Assembly (NCBI GenBank): GCA_022508985.1
Contig: JAFLUA010000001.1
Span: forward strand, 291,739-355,738
Reading direction: 5' to 3'
From: Muribaculaceae bacterium
Lineage (GTDB): Bacteria; Bacteroidota; Bacteroidia; Bacteroidales; Muribaculaceae
DNA: 64,000 nt
The notes under the pieces are model-generated. The model made no database searches and had not been told where the DNA came from. It saw only the letters and a program-made list of their open reading frames with translations. A program made the translations under genes and the position numbers. Shown piece by piece: positions 1-9,071 of this stretch (the stretch's first letter is position 1; the number at the start of each line of letters is the position of its first letter).

Positions 1-1182
1 TGCCATTTTACGATATGTGGTGGTTGTCGATGGCAACATCTGCCATACGATTATCAGCTTCAATGTAAGCGCAAGCAAGTGGTCGATGCACTCCAACGGA
101 TTGCAAAGGTGGAATTGCCTGAAATACCACAAGTTATAGGTAGTAAAAATGTTTGGGAATATAGGAATAAGATGGAGTATACATTCTCAAATAAATCGTG
201 GCTTACATTTGAGCAACTTAATAGTGGCGTGGATTTTCCCGACCGTGATGCCGCCGGTTTTCATATCCCCGGAGCTTTCGACAAGGTATTGGATATAAAT
301 CGATGCTATTTGCAGGATGATATCTCTAATGCAATGCGCCGATTTGTAAAAGATTATGGAAAAAAACATTCTTTGCCATTTTACGACCTCAAGGCACAAC
401 AAGGATTTTTACGCACTATGATGGTGCGTATTGCGTCGACGGGAGAGATTATGGTCGTACTCGTTGTTGGAGAATCTCGGCCAACAGAAACGGAGTCTTT
501 GCTGAAAGCTCTTATTGACGAATTCCCGCAAATAACGTCGTTGATGTATGTTATCAACACAAAGGTTAATGACACAATAGGAGATTTACCCGTACACCTA
601 TTTTATGGCAAGGAATATATCGAAGAAGAAATGGAGGGTCTGAGGTTCAGAGTAGGGCCAAAATCTTTCTATCAGACAAATTCGGTGCAAGCTTACGAGT
701 TATATAAGGTGGCACGAAACTTTGCAGGGCTAACAGGTAACGAACTCGTGTATGACCTTTATACCGGGACTGGTACGATAGCAAATTTTGTAAGCCGTAG
801 GGCTCGAAAGGTCATTGGTGTGGAATATGTTCCTGAAGCCATTGAAGACGCTAAGGTGAATTCAGCCATAAATGGAATCGAGAATACTATGTTTTTTGCT
901 GGCGACATGAAAGATGTCCTTACCGATGATTTTATTTCAGAGCATGGTAGACCCGATATAATGATTATCGACCCCCCACGAGCAGGTATGCACAACGACG
1001 TCGTTGAAACGATTCTTCGCGCTGAGCCTCCTGTGATAGTTTATGTAAGTTGTAATCCGGCCACTCAAGCACGTGATATCGCAATTCTCGATAGCAAGTA
1101 TAGAGTTAAGGCGGTGCAGCCTGTTGACATGTTCCCTCATACACAACATATTGAAAATGTTGTGAAGCTGGTAAAACGTTAA
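1..1182 (+). CDS. rlmD: 23S rRNA (uracil-5-)-methyltransferase, RlmD/RumA family, 5' partial
   Basis: SAM-dependent methyltransferase that makes 5-methyluridine in 23S rRNA. The reading frame is open from base 1, so the start lies left of the window. The first codons give C-x4-C-x2-C followed by RWQHLPY, the iron-sulfur Cys cluster of this family, with a later Cys in INRCYLQ as the likely fourth ligand. A SAM loop (DLYTGTGTIANF), the catalytic-Cys motif VSCNPATQARD and the terminal HIENVVKL motif follow. About 393 residues are visible, so only the N-terminal TRAM-like part is missing. The stop codon overlaps that of the convergent CYTH gene by 2 nt. RlmD versus RlmCD specificity cannot be decided from sequence. 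Confidence 0.9.
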   Translation, partial: CHFTICGGCRWQHLPYDYQLQCKRKQVVDALQRIAKVELPEIPQVIGSKNVWEYRNKMEYTFSNKSWLTFEQLNSGVDFPDRDAAGFHIPGAFDKVLDINRCYLQDDISNAMRRFVKDYGKKHSLPFYDLKAQQGFLRTMMVRIASTGEIMVVLVVGESRPTETESLLKALIDEFPQITSLMYVINTKVNDTIGDLPVHLFYGKEYIEEEMEGLRFRVGPKSFYQTNSVQAYELYKVARNFAGLTGNELVYDLYTGTGTIANFVSRRARKVIGVEYVPEAIEDAKVNSAINGIENTMFFAGDMKDVLTDDFISEHGRPDIMIIDPPRAGMHNDVVETILRAEPPVIVYVSCNPATQARDIAILDSKYRVKAVQPVDMFPHTQHIENVVKLVKR

Positions 1183-1628
1183 GAAAGACTTAAATTTGAG
1201 TTGTAATATCTGGTGTCGCCGGTTACCTCTTCACCTATATAAGGGGGCTTGACAAAGGATGTTTCTTCAGATGGAAGTTCAATCTCTGCAATAACAAGAC
1301 CTGAATGGCGCCCATGAAACTCGTCTATCTCCCAACGAAGCCCATCTTCGGCGTCAATAATATAGCGCGTTTTTTCTATCTTTCGAGAACCACAACACGC
1401 AAGCATCTCACGAGCATCGTTCAGAGGAACGGAGTATTCCCATTCGTCACGTGTGGCGCCTATGGTGCGGCTCTTAACGGTTATCCAGGCTTGATTATCT
1501 GAAATACGTATTCTGACAGTACTATCTGGTGACACGCTTAGATATCCTTGAGCAATTTCAAACCGCTTAATAGCAAGATGTTTGAACGGGCCTACGACAA
1601 GAAATTTTCGTTCTATTTCTACTGACAT
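1179..1628 (-). CDS. CYTH domain protein (triphosphate tunnel metalloenzyme)
   Basis: A 149-residue protein beginning MSVEIERKFLV. This contains the diagnostic N-terminal ExExK motif of the CYTH superfamily, whose members include inorganic triphosphatases, thiamine triphosphatases and class IV adenylate cyclases. Alternating charged and Arg-rich strands (VRIRISDN, WITVKSR, YSVPL, EIDEF, IAEIELPSE) fit the eight-stranded tunnel barrel. I chose the ATG at 1628 rather than an upstream in-frame ATG at 1679 because the ExExK motif normally lies within the first ten residues. Only 33 nt separate this start from the divergent DUF5686 gene. Inorganic triphosphatase is the likeliest activity for a short stand-alone CYTH, but that is inference. 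Confidence 0.85.
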   Translation of the reverse strand: MSVEIERKFLVVGPFKHLAIKRFEIAQGYLSVSPDSTVRIRISDNQAWITVKSRTIGATRDEWEYSVPLNDAREMLACCGSRKIEKTRYIIDAEDGLRWEIDEFHGRHSGLVIAEIELPSEETSFVKPPYIGEEVTGDTRYYNSNLSLS

Positions 1629-1661
1629 GTTATAAAATTTTGGTAAAGTTAAACAAAAAAA

Positions 1662-4226
1662 TTGAATAGAATAAAACATATTGCATTAGCGTTCATTGCT
1701 TGCCTTATAATAGGTATAGTCGATGCGAATGCTTATGTGGCATCGGCGACATTCATAAAAGGTATTGTACGCGATTCCCTTTCGACTCAAGGTCTGCCGT
1801 ATTCCTCTGTTACGGCACAACCATCGGGAGTTGCTACCGTAACTGATAGTCGAGGCATTTTTGAGTTTAATGTTCCGGCAGGGACTGTGAGCGTAACCGC
1901 CTCATGTCAAGGTTATGCTTCTAAAACAGTAGAAGTAAAACCTTCGGCATTAAATCTATACGATATAAATCTTACTACTCAAGCTGTTGAACTTAAGGCT
2001 CTTGAGGTGAGGAAGAGCAAGTATTCGAAACGCAATAATCCGGCTGTTGATTTTGCTCGCCGTCTCAGAAATGCGCGACATTTAAGCGACCCTAAACAAA
2101 ATGACTATTACACCTACGATAAGTATGAACGCATTTCGCTGGGAATAAACAATTTTGACACCACGATGCAAAATGGCATCCTCAAGCGTATGCCGTTTTT
2201 GATGGAGCATGTCGATTCATCTGAAATTAATGGCGTTCCGGTGTTAAATCTGTCACTTAAAGAAAATGCAACGACAGTGATGTGGAACAAGGCTTCAGAT
2301 AAAGAGCGTGTAATGGTCCGTGGCACACAAAGTTATGGTGTTGACGAGTTTCTTGAAAAAGAGAATGTCGATGTGTTGTTGGCCGATTTGTTGCGCGAGG
2401 TTGATTTATATGCCGATAACATTACTTTGTTAAGGAATACGTTTATAAGTCCGCTGTCGCCTATCGCCCCCGATTTTTATAGGTTTTATCTTGTCGACAG
2501 CACAGCTCAGGTAGAGGGATATCCGGGAGATCACATAGCGCTCGCATTTTATCCTCGCAACAAAGCTTCGTTTGGCTTTAGTGGTCATGTATATATTCCG
2601 GCGAATGATTCGACAATGTTTATACGACGTGTCGATATGCATACGCCTAAAGACATAAACCTGAATTTCATAAAAGATTTACGCATAACTCAGTCGTATG
2701 ACCGCGCCGATAACGGCTTTCGATTGAAGCGTAATGATGATATGTGTATGATTTTTAGTGTGTTGCCTAACTTGCCAGAGTTGTATGTTTCGCGTAAAAT
2801 AAATTATAAAAATCATTCGTTCGACCACAATGCTATTGCCGACTCTTTAATGATGAAACTTGGGAAAGAATATGTGCAAGATGAGGCAAATTCACGCGAT
2901 TCTATATTTTGGATTAATGAGCGAGTCGTTCCCGAGCTGCCTGGCGAGAAGAATATCCCCTTGTTGGTACAACGATTACGCCAGAACAAAGTTTTTTATT
3001 GGGGCGAAAAAGTTCTTAAGATACTTTTTTCAGGCTATGTTGGCACATCGCCCAAAGATAGTAAGTTTGATATAGGCCCGGTCAACACTTTTGCAAGTTA
3101 TAATGCCTTCGAAGGGTTGAGGTTGCGATTTGGAGGGGTGACGACAGCATCATTGAGTAAGCATTGGTTTGGCCGTGCTTACGTAGCACATGGTTTTCGC
3201 GATCATCATTGGAAGTATGGAGCAGAATTAGAGTATTCTTTCAACGAAAAGAAATATCATTCAAGAGAATTCCCAGTGCATTCGTTGAGGCTAACTCACA
3301 ACTACGATGTCGACCGACTTGGATCTAAGTATATGTTTACCAATCCCGATAATTTTGTTTTATCCGTATCGCGACAAGACAATCGTCGCTACACATACTT
3401 GAGAGATTCTAAATTGGAATATACATTAGAACTTGATAACAATCTTTCAATAGCGGCAAACATAGAACATACGCGGCAAGAAGCAACACCATATGTTCCA
3501 TTTGTTAAGGGCAATGGTCAGGTTTTCAATTACTTCAATGAAATGGCTGTGGGTATGCAGTTGCGATTTGCTCCCGGTGAGAAGTTTTATCAGACAAAGT
3601 CGGAACGAATTCCCGTTGACTTAGCTACCCCCGTTTTTATTTTATCGCATAAAACGGCTGCAAGAGGGATTTTGGGTAGCGCTTATACGATAAACCGAAC
3701 AGAACTTTCTGTGTCGAAACTTTTCCGTCTGCCTGTTGTAGGTAATCTGTACATGATACTCAAAGGCGGACATATCTGGGGAAGCGCCCCATTTACAGAA
3801 CTCTTTTTGCCTAATGCCAATTTGTCATACACAATACAGCCCGAAAGCTTTGCTCTGATGAATCCTATGGAATTTATGAATTCAACCTATGCAGCCATCC
3901 ATGCCACGTGGTATCTCAGAGGAGCATTGTTCAACCTTATTCCGGGTTTCAAAAAACTCGGACTACGCGAAGTCTTTACATTTAACGGATTATATGGGCA
4001 TTTATCGAAGCGTAGTAATCCGGAGTATAATAGCGACTTGCTTATATTTCCCGAGTCGGCAGGCATAACATCGTTACGCCATAAGCCATATATGGAAGTA
4101 TCTGCAGGAATTGATAATATATTTAGGGTGTTACGAGTAGATTATGTTTGGCGTCTCACCTATCTCGATGTGCCATATTCTATCGATAGGCACGGAGTGA
4201 GGGTAGCCCTCCATTTTACCTTTTAA
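1662..4226 (+). CDS. DUF5686 outer-membrane protein with carboxypeptidase-regulatory-like domain
   Basis: An 854-residue envelope protein. Residues 1-24 form a signal peptide (hydrophobic ALAFIACLIIGIV, then DANA). Residues ~30-112 form a CarboxypepD_reg-like beta-sandwich (GIVRDSLSTQGLPYSSV, later LTTQAVELKALEV) as found in TonB-dependent proteins. The remainder matches the Bacteroidota DUF5686 family: NPAVDFARRLRNARHLSDP near residue 130, then many amphipathic beta strands ending in an aromatic residue (VRVALHFTF), typical of an outer-membrane barrel. No ATG is available; TTG at 1662 is the first usable start after an in-frame stop at 1650. The cargo or role of this family is not established. 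Confidence 0.85.
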   Translation: MNRIKHIALAFIACLIIGIVDANAYVASATFIKGIVRDSLSTQGLPYSSVTAQPSGVATVTDSRGIFEFNVPAGTVSVTASCQGYASKTVEVKPSALNLYDINLTTQAVELKALEVRKSKYSKRNNPAVDFARRLRNARHLSDPKQNDYYTYDKYERISLGINNFDTTMQNGILKRMPFLMEHVDSSEINGVPVLNLSLKENATTVMWNKASDKERVMVRGTQSYGVDEFLEKENVDVLLADLLREVDLYADNITLLRNTFISPLSPIAPDFYRFYLVDSTAQVEGYPGDHIALAFYPRNKASFGFSGHVYIPANDSTMFIRRVDMHTPKDINLNFIKDLRITQSYDRADNGFRLKRNDDMCMIFSVLPNLPELYVSRKINYKNHSFDHNAIADSLMMKLGKEYVQDEANSRDSIFWINERVVPELPGEKNIPLLVQRLRQNKVFYWGEKVLKILFSGYVGTSPKDSKFDIGPVNTFASYNAFEGLRLRFGGVTTASLSKHWFGRAYVAHGFRDHHWKYGAELEYSFNEKKYHSREFPVHSLRLTHNYDVDRLGSKYMFTNPDNFVLSVSRQDNRRYTYLRDSKLEYTLELDNNLSIAANIEHTRQEATPYVPFVKGNGQVFNYFNEMAVGMQLRFAPGEKFYQTKSERIPVDLATPVFILSHKTAARGILGSAYTINRTELSVSKLFRLPVVGNLYMILKGGHIWGSAPFTELFLPNANLSYTIQPESFALMNPMEFMNSTYAAIHATWYLRGALFNLIPGFKKLGLREVFTFNGLYGHLSKRSNPEYNSDLLIFPESAGITSLRHKPYMEVSAGIDNIFRVLRVDYVWRLTYLDVPYSIDRHGVRVALHFTF

Positions 4227-4268
4227 TAAGCCTATGTTGTATGAACGAAATATTCAATCTTAAGCGAT

Positions 4269-5747
4269 ATGAATGATGTGTTGGGTCGCATATTAGAACT
4301 ATTGCGATATGACCAATCGCAGCCTATGCTTTTTAATACGGGGCTTTTCTTCGTACTGTTTGTCGTGTTTCTGCTCATATATCAAAATCTGCATCGTTGG
4401 CAAACGATTAAAAAGTTGTTTGTGATAGCTTTTTCGTTATATTTCTACTATAAGTCAAGTTCTTGGTGTGTAGTCATTTTGTGTTTCGTTTGTGTTTGCG
4501 ATTATTTACTTGGATTATGGTTGGGATGTACCGAAAATCGTTTGATGCGAAGGTTTATAGTGGCCCTAAACGTTGTGGCGAATGTGGCGATGCTATCATA
4601 CTTTAAGTACTTTAATTTACTAATTGATGCAATTAATGGCCTTTTTAACTTTAGCTATAATTTTGTTGATATTATATTACCTGCCGGAATATCATTTTTC
4701 ACGTTCCGTTCAATAAGTTATATCGTTGACATATATCGTCGAACACTCGCTCCGTGCAAAAGTTTACTCGATTATACATTTTTCCTCACATTCTTTCCTC
4801 CGTTACTTGCCGGCCCTGTTGTAAGGGCAAAAGACATGCTTGGCCAGATTAAAGAAAACAAACCGCCAACCTCGGCAATGTTTTCTGAAGGAATCTTCTT
4901 GATTATGTGCGGACTTGTAAAAAAGGTAGTTATAGCCGATTATATTAGCGGAAACTTTGTCGATCGTATTTTCGATAATCCGGCCCTTTATACCGGATTT
5001 GAAAACTTACTCGGAGCTATTGGCTTTACAATACAGTTATATTGCGATTTCTCCGGCTACTCTGATATGGCCATAGGATTGGCGTTGGTGTTAGGTTATC
5101 GTTTCAAAGAAAATTTCTCATCACCTTTTAAGTCTCAAAATCCCACAGAGTTTTGGCGTCGCTGGCACATATCTCTCTCAACGTGGTTGCGCGATTATAT
5201 CTACATACCCTTGGGCGGAAATCGTCGTGGTCGGATTCGGGCCTACTTTAATCAGTTTGTCACCATGGTGATTGGGGGACTATGGCATGGAGCTTCGTGG
5301 ATGTATATCATCTGGGGTGTATATCATGGCTTGTTACTGGTATTGCATAAAATAATGCATCGGTTGTGGCGGCTCCCGACATTTTTACAGGATACCATTG
5401 TGATACGCGTCTCAAACATGGCTTTTACTTTCTTGCTTATTGTTTTTGGCTTTATACTTTTCAGGGCTTCGTCGCTGGAGACCGTTGGTGTGATGCTATA
5501 TCAGATAGTCTCCGATTTCCATATATCGGTAGCACCACAATTTTTCGCAGGATACACTCTGATAGTGGCACTAATGATATTTGCCTTTATTGCCCACATG
5601 TTGCCTCATTCAGTAACACTTAAGTTTGAGAAGGTCTACGCGTCATTGCCGGCGGTGTTACAAGGGATAGTAGTGGCGATTGTGATATTTTTTGTAATCC
5701 AAATGCGGCAAAGCGAAATCGTGCCATTTATCTATCTTCAGTACTAA
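4269..5747 (+). CDS. MBOAT family membrane O-acyltransferase (AlgI-like)
   Basis: A 492-residue polytopic membrane protein with about ten hydrophobic segments. It carries the MBOAT signatures PAGISFFTFRSISYIVDIYR, DFSGYSDMAIG, FWRRWHISLSTWLRDYIYIP (His300) and GLWHGASW (His340, the expected catalytic histidine). Relatives such as AlgI and DltB pass acyl groups across the membrane onto polysaccharides, and in Bacteroidota the gene is usually next to SGNH-fold partners. Here two SGNH genes lie 3.3 kb downstream on the same strand, with ftsY, rimO and an isochorismate synthase in between. The acceptor (exopolysaccharide, peptidoglycan or other) cannot be read from sequence. Confidence 0.92.
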   Translation: MNDVLGRILELLRYDQSQPMLFNTGLFFVLFVVFLLIYQNLHRWQTIKKLFVIAFSLYFYYKSSSWCVVILCFVCVCDYLLGLWLGCTENRLMRRFIVALNVVANVAMLSYFKYFNLLIDAINGLFNFSYNFVDIILPAGISFFTFRSISYIVDIYRRTLAPCKSLLDYTFFLTFFPPLLAGPVVRAKDMLGQIKENKPPTSAMFSEGIFLIMCGLVKKVVIADYISGNFVDRIFDNPALYTGFENLLGAIGFTIQLYCDFSGYSDMAIGLALVLGYRFKENFSSPFKSQNPTEFWRRWHISLSTWLRDYIYIPLGGNRRGRIRAYFNQFVTMVIGGLWHGASWMYIIWGVYHGLLLVLHKIMHRLWRLPTFLQDTIVIRVSNMAFTFLLIVFGFILFRASSLETVGVMLYQIVSDFHISVAPQFFAGYTLIVALMIFAFIAHMLPHSVTLKFEKVYASLPAVLQGIVVAIVIFFVIQMRQSEIVPFIYLQY

Positions 5748-5813
5748 CGACGCAGCGCTACACTTTTGTGATAAATAATTTTACTATACGCCAATTATGT
5801 CATATAATTTGCG

Positions 5814-5821
5814 TAATTTTG
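5814..5821 (+). promoter_or_regulatory. Bacteroidota -7 box upstream of ftsY
   Basis: TAATTTTG matches TAnnTTTG and lies 23 nt before the ftsY ATG at 5845. It falls inside an in-frame upstream extension of the reading frame, so it argues for the internal start. No clear -33 TTTG is seen. Confidence 0.55.
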
Positions 5822-5844
5822 TAACACAAAAGGAAAAGTTAGTA

Positions 5845-6813
5845 ATGGGATTTTTTGATTTCTTCAGCAAAGATAAAAAGCAAAACCTTGATAAAGGTCT
5901 TGAAAAGACTAAGGAGGGTGTCCTCAGTAAGTTACGCCGCGTATTCGCAGGTCGACGTACTATCGACGATGATTTCCTTGATGAACTTGAGGAAGTGTTT
6001 ATAACAAGCGATGTTGGTGCAGAAACCACGTTGAAGATTATCGACCGTATTCAAGCTCGTGTGGCTCGCGACAAATATGTTGATATTGACGAACTCAATG
6101 AGTTGCTATGCGAAGAAATCAGCGACCTTTTGGCAGAAAGTGATAACGGTGAAAATACTGCCGAAAAGTTTATGCCGCCGGCCGGCAAAAAGCCATATGT
6201 AATAATGGTAGTAGGCGTTAATGGCGTAGGTAAAACAACCACAATAGGTAAACTCGCATATCACTATAAAAGTTCCGGCAATAAAGTTATGCTTGGAGCG
6301 GCCGATACTTTCCGCGCCGCTGCTGTCGAACAGCTTGATGAATGGGCCCGTCGTGCCGAAGTACCGGTCGTTAAACAACAATTAGGCTCCGATGCGGCAG
6401 CTGTTGCTTTCGATACTCTGTCGTCGGCTGTTGCTAATAATATCGATGTCGTTATAATTGATACTGCCGGCCGTTTGCATAACAAAAAGGGCTTGATGGA
6501 CGAGTTGTCGAAAATCAAGCGCGTTATGGACAAGGTCGTGCCGGGTGCTCCCCACGAAGTTTTACTCGTCCTTGATGGCTCTACAGGTCAAAATGCCTTT
6601 GAACAGGCGCGTCAGTTCTCTGTCGCGACTCAGGTAACGCATCTGGCCGTTACTAAGCTTGATGGCACTGCCCGTGGCGGTGTTGTGATAGGCATTAGCG
6701 ACCAGTTTAAAATCCCGGTAAAATATATAGGAATAGGCGAGGGTATCGAAGACCTGCAATTATTCAATAAACGAGCTTTTGTCGAGTCTCTTTTCGGACG
6801 CAAGGAGGCGTGA
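5845..6813 (+). CDS. ftsY: Signal recognition particle receptor FtsY
   Basis: A 322-residue SRP GTPase that docks SRP-ribosome complexes at the inner membrane for co-translational insertion. The N-terminal part (residues ~20-100) is a charged helical N domain. The G domain has the P-loop GVNGVGKTTTIGKL, G2/G3 motifs DTFRAAA and DTAGRLHNKKG, and G4 TKLDGTARGG. The start at 5845 (MGFFDFF) is preferred over an in-frame ATG at 5797 because the promoter box at 5814 lies between them. There is no long acidic A domain, as is usual outside Gammaproteobacteria. Five nt separate its stop from rimO, suggesting co-transcription. Confidence 0.97.
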   Translation: MGFFDFFSKDKKQNLDKGLEKTKEGVLSKLRRVFAGRRTIDDDFLDELEEVFITSDVGAETTLKIIDRIQARVARDKYVDIDELNELLCEEISDLLAESDNGENTAEKFMPPAGKKPYVIMVVGVNGVGKTTTIGKLAYHYKSSGNKVMLGAADTFRAAAVEQLDEWARRAEVPVVKQQLGSDAAAVAFDTLSSAVANNIDVVIIDTAGRLHNKKGLMDELSKIKRVMDKVVPGAPHEVLLVLDGSTGQNAFEQARQFSVATQVTHLAVTKLDGTARGGVVIGISDQFKIPVKYIGIGEGIEDLQLFNKRAFVESLFGRKEA

Positions 6814-6817
6814 AGCG

Positions 6818-8125
6818 ATGGTTCGGCGTGTCTCAATCATTAGCCTTGGTTGCTCTAAAAACCTTGTCGATAGCGAACGTCTTGCAAAACGATTCGAAGA
6901 GGTCGGATACAAGGTCGTTTTCGTTGACGAAATACCATCTGATGGATCGGTAGTGGTGGTTAATACTTGTGGTTTTATTGGTGATGCCAAAGAAGAGTCG
7001 ATAAATGTAATACTTGAGGCAACCGAGCAAAAAAAACGTGGTAAGATATCGGCGTTATATGCGATGGGATGTCTTACCGAAAGATATCGCTTGGAATTAA
7101 AAGATGAGTTGCCTGAGCTTGATGGTATTTACGGTAAATTTGATTGGACGGCGATTGTAGACGTGGTTTCGCGTAATAATGATAAGTCGATAAAAGTGTG
7201 GGAGAGAGTTATCTCAACGGCTCCACACTATACTTATATAAAAATTTCAGAGGGTTGCAATCGATTTTGCGCTTTTTGTGCAATCCCACTCATTACCGGA
7301 CGACATCATTCTCGCCCGGTAGATGAAATTATCGATGAAGTGCGTTCATTGGCGGCAAATGGCACAAGAGAATTCAATATTATAGCACAAGACTTGTCGT
7401 CTTATGGTAAGGATTTGGCTGATGGTAATTCGTCGCTTGCCTGTTTGATAAGTGGCATGGCTGAAGTCTCGGGAGTTGAAATGATACGTCTTCATTACGC
7501 ATATCCATCGGAATTCCCTTACGATATTCTGCCGGTTATGGCAAAATATAAAAATGTATGCAATTATATCGATATAGCATTACAGCATATCGACGATAGG
7601 GTGCTGTCGAATATGCGTCGCCATATCACGGCAGACGAAACACGTGCATTGCTTTCGCGAATACGTAAAGAGGTGCCCGGGATACATATACGTACCACTA
7701 TGATGGTTGGATTTCCGGGAGAGGATGACGCGGCCTTCGAAAACCTCTTGGAATTTGTTGCCGAACAGCGATTTGAGCGTCTGGGGGCATTTGCTTACTG
7801 CGAAGAAGAAGGGACTTTCGCGGCTACAAACCTCAAAGATGAAATACCTGAAAGTGTTAAACAACAGCGACTTGACCGCCTAATGGAACTCCAACAAGAA
7901 ATAGCTTTTGATATTTCGGAAAGCAAAGTTGGAACCGAATTAGATGTTATAATAGATTCTTACAATGGCAAATACTATGTAGGCCGTAGCGAATATGATT
8001 CTCCTGAAGTTGATTGTAATGTATATGTAGAATATTCGCCATTGATAGAGATTGGCAGGATATATCGCGTTGAAATTACTGCTGCCGAAGGTTTTGATTT
8101 GATAGGGAAACTTGCAGTAAAATAA
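6818..8125 (+). CDS. rimO: Ribosomal protein S12 methylthiotransferase RimO
   Basis: A 435-residue radical-SAM enzyme that methylthiolates an Asp of ribosomal protein S12. The N-terminal MTTase domain supplies cluster-binding cysteines in SLGCSKN, VVNTCGF and AMGCLTERY. The radical-SAM motif CxxxCxxC is in EGCNRFCAFCAIP. A C-terminal TRAM domain (ESKVGTELDVIIDSY onward) binds substrate. The ATG at 6818 is preceded by AAGGAGG at 6802-6808, one of the few strong Shine-Dalgarno sites in the window. This decides the start over an in-frame TTG at 6779 inside ftsY. SLGCSKNLVDSE distinguishes RimO from the tRNA enzyme MiaB. Confidence 0.96.
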   Translation: MVRRVSIISLGCSKNLVDSERLAKRFEEVGYKVVFVDEIPSDGSVVVVNTCGFIGDAKEESINVILEATEQKKRGKISALYAMGCLTERYRLELKDELPELDGIYGKFDWTAIVDVVSRNNDKSIKVWERVISTAPHYTYIKISEGCNRFCAFCAIPLITGRHHSRPVDEIIDEVRSLAANGTREFNIIAQDLSSYGKDLADGNSSLACLISGMAEVSGVEMIRLHYAYPSEFPYDILPVMAKYKNVCNYIDIALQHIDDRVLSNMRRHITADETRALLSRIRKEVPGIHIRTTMMVGFPGEDDAAFENLLEFVAEQRFERLGAFAYCEEEGTFAATNLKDEIPESVKQQRLDRLMELQQEIAFDISESKVGTELDVIIDSYNGKYYVGRSEYDSPEVDCNVYVEYSPLIEIGRIYRVEITAAEGFDLIGKLAVK

Positions 8126-9066
8126 TGCCGTCTTTTCTGATATATCGTCTGCCTGGTGAGAACAGTGTGTGTAAATGTCGATTTACAGCCATGTTGCCGC
8201 AATCACTTGAATATGAGATTGTATCGGTTGTGCCGTGGTACGATTGTTCGTTTAGAAACGATAGTGTCATGGACGTCGCAACAGTATCGACTCCCCAAGA
8301 CGTCTATTTAGATAATGTTGGTCGGCTTGTGAAAAAACTTCGCATGCGAGGTGGAAAATCGGTTTTGTGTAGGCAAATATGTGGTACATTCAAAGATTTT
8401 AATCTCGAATCAATAATCAGAGACTACTTTTCTTTGTTCCCTGATATGTTTTGCTTTTGTTTTTATCATCCTTCGAGTGGATATTGGATGGGTGCAACAC
8501 CTGAATTATTACTTGAATCAATATCAGGTAATGTGGCTATAACAAGAGCGTTAGCCGGCACAAAAAAACATGGGGTGGGAGAGTGGAGTAGTAAAAATAC
8601 TGAAGAGCATCAGATTGTAATAGATGATATGGTTAAAAGGATATCAGAGGTAAACGGTGATATTGAAATTAAAACTATGCCTACTTATGATTTCCATTAC
8701 CAAAATATTGATCACCTATGCACTCCAATACATCTGAAAACCTTAGATTGTAAATTTGAGATATCAAAGATTATTAATGCCATTCATCCAACAGCAGCTG
8801 TTGGAGGGTTTCCGCAAGCCGAGGCTCTTCGTGATATCAAATTGTATGAAGACGTGCGTCGACATTGCTATGGTGGCCTTATTGATATTAAACGTGATGA
8901 TAGCCGAGTGGTATACGTTATGCTCCGTTGCGTCCACTTCGACAATGAAAAGTGGGCAATTTATACGGGTAGCGGTATTACAGCCGGCTCTTCTCCGGAA
9001 GACGAATGGATTGAAACGGCCGATAAAGCGACTCCGCTCCTGAAAATTCTCGAGAAATACTCGTAG
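8125..9066 (+). CDS. menF: Isochorismate synthase (chorismate-binding enzyme)
   Basis: A 313-residue chorismate-binding protein that converts chorismate to isochorismate, the entry step to menaquinone. Core motifs include GATPELLLE, ITRALAGTKKHG, IHPTAAVGGFPQ, YGGLIDI and YTGSGITAGSSPEDEWIET, all typical of MenF/EntC. It is shorter at the N terminus than E. coli MenF (about 430), as is common in Bacteroidota. Its ATG shares one base with the rimO stop (TAATG), indicating translational coupling. menD and menB lie at 30.7-33.1 kb on the other strand, which supports menF over a siderophore or salicylate role. Confidence 0.88.
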   Translation: MPSFLIYRLPGENSVCKCRFTAMLPQSLEYEIVSVVPWYDCSFRNDSVMDVATVSTPQDVYLDNVGRLVKKLRMRGGKSVLCRQICGTFKDFNLESIIRDYFSLFPDMFCFCFYHPSSGYWMGATPELLLESISGNVAITRALAGTKKHGVGEWSSKNTEEHQIVIDDMVKRISEVNGDIEIKTMPTYDFHYQNIDHLCTPIHLKTLDCKFEISKIINAIHPTAAVGGFPQAEALRDIKLYEDVRRHCYGGLIDIKRDDSRVVYVMLRCVHFDNEKWAIYTGSGITAGSSPEDEWIETADKATPLLKILEKYS

Positions 9067-9071
9067 GCGTT